Shown piece by piece: positions 7,203 to 9,302 of a stretch of 9,302 nt of DNA. Positions within the stretch are counted from its first letter, which is position 1, and each line of letters starts with the position of its first letter. The notes beneath the pieces were generated by a model that ran no database searches, was not told the origin of the DNA, and was given only the letters and a program-made list of their open reading frames with translations. The stretch comes from an uncultured Bacilli bacterium. Lineage in GTDB: Bacteria; Bacillota_I; Bacilli_A; RF39; UBA660. The translations under genes and the position numbers were made by a program. Location: positions 1 to 9,302 of the forward strand of contig CAKOXL010000039.1 in the NCBI GenBank assembly GCA_934130105.1, written 5' to 3'.

Positions 7203-8267
7203 ATGAGTATCTATGAGTATTTAAAAGAATATGGAAATTATACTTTTTTAGAAGAAGAATTTAACGAAGTTGACAATGTAATTTTATCACTTATTTCATA
7301 TGTTGATTTTCAAGATATTGTACCGGGATTAAATGGAGGAAAAATAACTTTAAAAGATGCTTGTGATAAATTTTATAATAGATATTCTAAGAAAGAAGTA
7401 AAAAGTAATATTTTAGCTGTTAGAAATGCTAGTTATTTATTAAAAGAGTTATCAAGTACCAAGCGATATAAAGATTTATTTTTATATAATTATAGTTATA
7501 AGGTAACTTTTGATATGCAGTTTGGTGCATTATGTATATCTTTACCTGATAAAAGTATCTATGTTTCATATGAAGGAACTGATAGTTATATTAGTGGTTG
7601 GCGTGAAGATTTTATGTTTTCATATATTTTCCCAACTAGTTCTCAAAAAGAAGCTATATCTTATTTAAATAAGGTGGTAGGGATTTTTAATCATAAAGTT
7701 TATGTCGGCGGGCATTCTAAGGGTGGCAATTTAGCGCTTGTTGCAGCAATGTTTTGTAATCCTTTAGTAAGAATGAAAATAAAACATGTTTTTAATAATG
7801 ATGGTCCAGGTTTAAGAAAAAAAGAGTTTTCATCTACTAGGTATAAAAAAATATCAAAAAAATTAATTAGTTATGTTCCTAAATCTAGTTTTGTAGGAAT
7901 GCTTCTAAGACATTCTGATAACTATATTGTTGTTGATAGCAAAAATAAAAGATTGATGCAACATGATGCAACGTCTTGGCTAGTTGATGGTAATAAGTTT
8001 AAGAGAAGTGAACTTAGTAAAGCTAGTAAGAAATTTGAAAAAGGTGTAATATCATGGTTAGATAAATTAGATGATGAAGCTAGAAAAAAATTTGTTGACA
8101 GCTTATTTTTAGTTTTAAAGAAAGCTGAAATAAATGATATAAATGAATTTAAACAAGATAAGATAAACAGCATGATTAAAATATTAAAAGAAACAAGAAA
8201 TTTAAATAAAGAAACCAAAAATATGATGCTTTCTTATTTTAAAAATTTATATGGTGAAATAAAGTAA
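7203..8267 (+). CDS. DUF2974/Mbeg1-like alpha/beta hydrolase
   Basis: This 354-residue protein matches the DUF2974 (Mbeg1-like) family, predicted lipase/esterase-fold hydrolases of Gram-positive bacteria. The N-terminal part has the family start (MSIYEYLKEYGNYTF) and an NEVDNVILSLISYVDF segment (21-36). The core includes YVSYEGTD (120-127), the nucleophile elbow GGHSKGG with S172 (169-175), NNDGPG with D200 (198-203) as probable acid, and MQHDATSW (252-259) with H254 as probable base. There is no signal peptide or membrane helix, so it is probably cytoplasmic. The substrate is unknown for the family. After about residue 265 comes a Lys-rich helical tail. Start: ATG with GGAG 7 bases upstream. 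The licD-like gene follows after 11 bases, so the two are probably co-transcribed. Family call firm; enzymatic activity inferred from the catalytic residues. Confidence 0.85.
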   Translation: MSIYEYLKEYGNYTFLEEEFNEVDNVILSLISYVDFQDIVPGLNGGKITLKDACDKFYNRYSKKEVKSNILAVRNASYLLKELSSTKRYKDLFLYNYSYKVTFDMQFGALCISLPDKSIYVSYEGTDSYISGWREDFMFSYIFPTSSQKEAISYLNKVVGIFNHKVYVGGHSKGGNLALVAAMFCNPLVRMKIKHVFNNDGPGLRKKEFSSTRYKKISKKLISYVPKSSFVGMLLRHSDNYIVVDSKNKRLMQHDATSWLVDGNKFKRSELSKASKKFEKGVISWLDKLDDEARKKFVDSLFLVLKKAEINDINEFKQDKINSMIKILKETRNLNKETKNMMLSYFKNLYGEIK

Positions 8268-8278
8268 TTGAGGTAGTT

Positions 8279-9187
8279 ATGAAAAAAGTTTTATATATTA
8301 GAAAAGAAGATGAATATTTAATTGAAACCAAAAATCACGAGCAGATACCTGTTAGAAAGCTCCAACTAGAGGTTTTAAGTATTATGGATGAAATTGATAG
8401 GGTTTGCAGAAAAAATGATATTAAATATTTTTTAATTGCAGGAAGTAGTTTGGGTAGTGTTAATTATGGTGGCTTTATCCCTTGGGATGATGATATGGAT
8501 ATTTCAATTTCTATCGATGATTGGCCTAGGTTTATTGAAGCTATGAAAAAGGATTTAAGTGATAAGTTTTATTTTGATTGCTATGAAACTGATAAACGCT
8601 ATAACACAATATCTGGTCCTTGGATGAAAGTAAGAAAAAAGGGTACTTATATTGAAGAAGTTAATTTTCTACTAAAAAATAGATGTAAAAATGGTAATGG
8701 CGTTTTTGTTGATGTAATTCCGTATGGTGGAATAGCTGAAAATAAATTTGTTGATGAAGTAGAAAGAACGATAGTAAAAATTAACATGCTTTTCATTGTA
8801 TTATTAGATAATTTACATATTAATCCTATTTTATTTAAGAGTTTTGTTTATTGGTTTAGTAAAAAGTGTATGAAATGGCATAAAAATAGTAAACTTGTTT
8901 CGCAACCGGTATCAGTACCTTGGGAGAAATTCTTACATGAACCCATTTTCTTAAAAGAAGATGTTTATCCCGTAAAAGAGTATAATTTTGAGGGTAGAAA
9001 ATTTTATTCTTATAATAATATAGAAAAGATTTTAAAGGAGTGGTATGGACCTAACTGTTTAAAAAAATGGGATGGCAATAAATGGATTGAAACATTACCA
9101 AAAGAAAAGCGTAAATGCAAACATACTAGAGATTTAAATTTAGAAGGAGACTTACCTAAAGACAAAAGTATAAACAGTGAATATTAA
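8279..9187 (+). CDS. LicD family phosphotransferase
   Basis: This 302-residue protein belongs to the LicD family (nucleotidyltransferase fold). Members transfer phosphocholine or related phospho-groups onto teichoic acids, capsules or glycolipids. The hallmark is at 55-75: GSSLGSVNYGG followed by FIPWDDDMDI, with D70, D71, D72 and D74 as likely metal and catalytic residues. GVFVDVIPYGG (141-151) and EWYGPN (254-259) match the later family blocks. The length is typical. It is cytoplasmic, with no signal peptide. ATG at 8279 follows TGAGG by 5 bases. It lies 11 bases behind the hydrolase gene and near a divergent LtaS-family gene, so a role in decorating a teichoic-acid-like polymer is plausible. 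No choline uptake or activation genes (licA, licB, licC) are visible, so the transferred group is undetermined. Confidence 0.88.
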   Translation: MKKVLYIRKEDEYLIETKNHEQIPVRKLQLEVLSIMDEIDRVCRKNDIKYFLIAGSSLGSVNYGGFIPWDDDMDISISIDDWPRFIEAMKKDLSDKFYFDCYETDKRYNTISGPWMKVRKKGTYIEEVNFLLKNRCKNGNGVFVDVIPYGGIAENKFVDEVERTIVKINMLFIVLLDNLHINPILFKSFVYWFSKKCMKWHKNSKLVSQPVSVPWEKFLHEPIFLKEDVYPVKEYNFEGRKFYSYNNIEKILKEWYGPNCLKKWDGNKWIETLPKEKRKCKHTRDLNLEGDLPKDKSINSEY

Positions 9188-9201
9188 AACACTGTTTTTT
9201 T
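9172..9201 (+). terminator. Terminator overlapping the licD-like stop codon
   Basis: AAACAGTG (9172-9179) pairs with CACTGTTT (9190-9197), and the T-run continues to 9201. The TAA stop (9185-9187) lies in the 10-base loop, so the hairpin starts inside the coding sequence, a compact arrangement. Confidence 0.75.
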
Positions 9202-9227
9202 ATTGTACTTAATTATTGTACTTAATT
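9202..9227 (+). repeat. Perfect 13-bp tandem duplication
   Basis: ATTGTACTTAATT occurs twice head to tail (9202-9214, 9215-9227) without mismatch. The second copy ends inside the -35 box of the promoter at 9226-9254. It may be a regulator site pair or a simple duplication. Confidence 0.85.
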
Positions 9228-9254
9228 GACTAGCATTCATTTGAATGCTAAAAT
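9226..9254 (+). promoter_or_regulatory. Strong promoter for a gene to the right of the window
   Basis: TTGACT (9226-9231) and TAAAAT (9249-9254) are separated by exactly 17 bases, and each box has one mismatch to the sigma-A consensus. No start codon with a ribosome site follows before the window ends, so the leader is at least about 40 bases and the gene lies outside. Confidence 0.7.
9231..9250. promoter_or_regulatory. Operator-like perfect inverted repeat in the promoter spacer
   Basis: TAGCATTCA (9231-9239) and TGAATGCTA (9242-9250) form a perfect 9-bp inverted repeat around TT. It covers the whole spacer between the -35 and -10 boxes and touches both. Dimeric repressors of the TetR or MarR type commonly bind such sites, often in front of their own gene. 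The regulator is not in this window. Confidence 0.65.
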
Positions 9255-9278
9255 GTTAATAGAGTATAAAATATTAAC
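9255..9278. repeat. Second inverted repeat over the predicted transcription start
   Basis: GTTAATA (9255-9261) and TATTAAC (9272-9278) are perfect 7-bp arms around 10 bases, starting right after the -10 box. The arms are AT-rich and could be chance, but the position would suit a second repressor site or a short 5' mRNA hairpin. Confidence 0.35.
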
Positions 9279-9302
9279 GATAGTAAATGTAGACTTATAA
9301 AA

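Noticed and set aside
7922..8218. Minus-strand 98-codon ORF
   Set aside because: It is a Leu/Ser-rich antisense shadow of the Lys-rich hydrolase C-terminus.

Overview
This is an AT-rich stretch of a low-GC Gram-positive (Firmicutes/Bacillota-type) chromosome read with the standard bacterial code. Strong Shine-Dalgarno sites (AGGAGG, GGAG), hairpin-plus-T-run terminators, a lipoteichoic-acid-synthase-family enzyme, a LicD protein and a Cys-containing Ig-like surface protein with DKTxPxC repeat borders together suggest an uncultured gut member of the Bacilli/Erysipelotrichia/RF39 kind. That placement is an inference from gene content and composition. No mobile element, phage gene, CRISPR array, tRNA or rRNA was seen.

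Layout. (1) 1-1368, plus: the C-terminal part of a secreted or surface protein, with Ig-like repeats followed by a separate all-beta-looking domain, ended by a terminator at 1395-1450. (2) 1682-5116, plus: a three-gene operon. It encodes an SPFH-domain protein with a C-terminal SHOCT module (YdjI-like), a membrane protein with two N-terminal zinc ribbons (YdjG-like), and a small membrane protein with three hydrophobic segments and a C-terminal zinc ribbon. A candidate promoter lies at 1551-1579, and a perfect 13-bp hairpin sits between genes two and three. A bidirectional terminator (5125-5163) separates this operon from (3) 5162-7108, minus: an LtaS-family membrane phosphoglycerol-transferase-like enzyme. 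(4) 7203-9187, plus, divergent from it: a DUF2974/Mbeg1-like alpha/beta hydrolase and a LicD-family phosphotransferase, 11 bp apart and closed by a terminator that overlaps the last stop codon. (5) 9202-9302: the control region of a gene beyond the window, where a perfect 20-bp inverted repeat fills the 17-bp spacer between good -35 and -10 boxes.

How the genes may work together. Every gene points to the cell envelope. In Bacillus subtilis, YdjI (SPFH) with the membrane proteins YdjG and YdjH connects the phage-shock protein PspA to the membrane. The operon here looks like a variant of that module, but no pspA is visible and the third gene is a zinc-ribbon membrane protein rather than an obvious YdjH. 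The second half carries enzymes that could build (LtaS family) and decorate (LicD) a teichoic-acid-like polymer, next to a probable lipase/esterase-fold protein. The most interesting items are the SPFH/zinc-ribbon membrane cassette and the strongly patterned promoter at the right edge.
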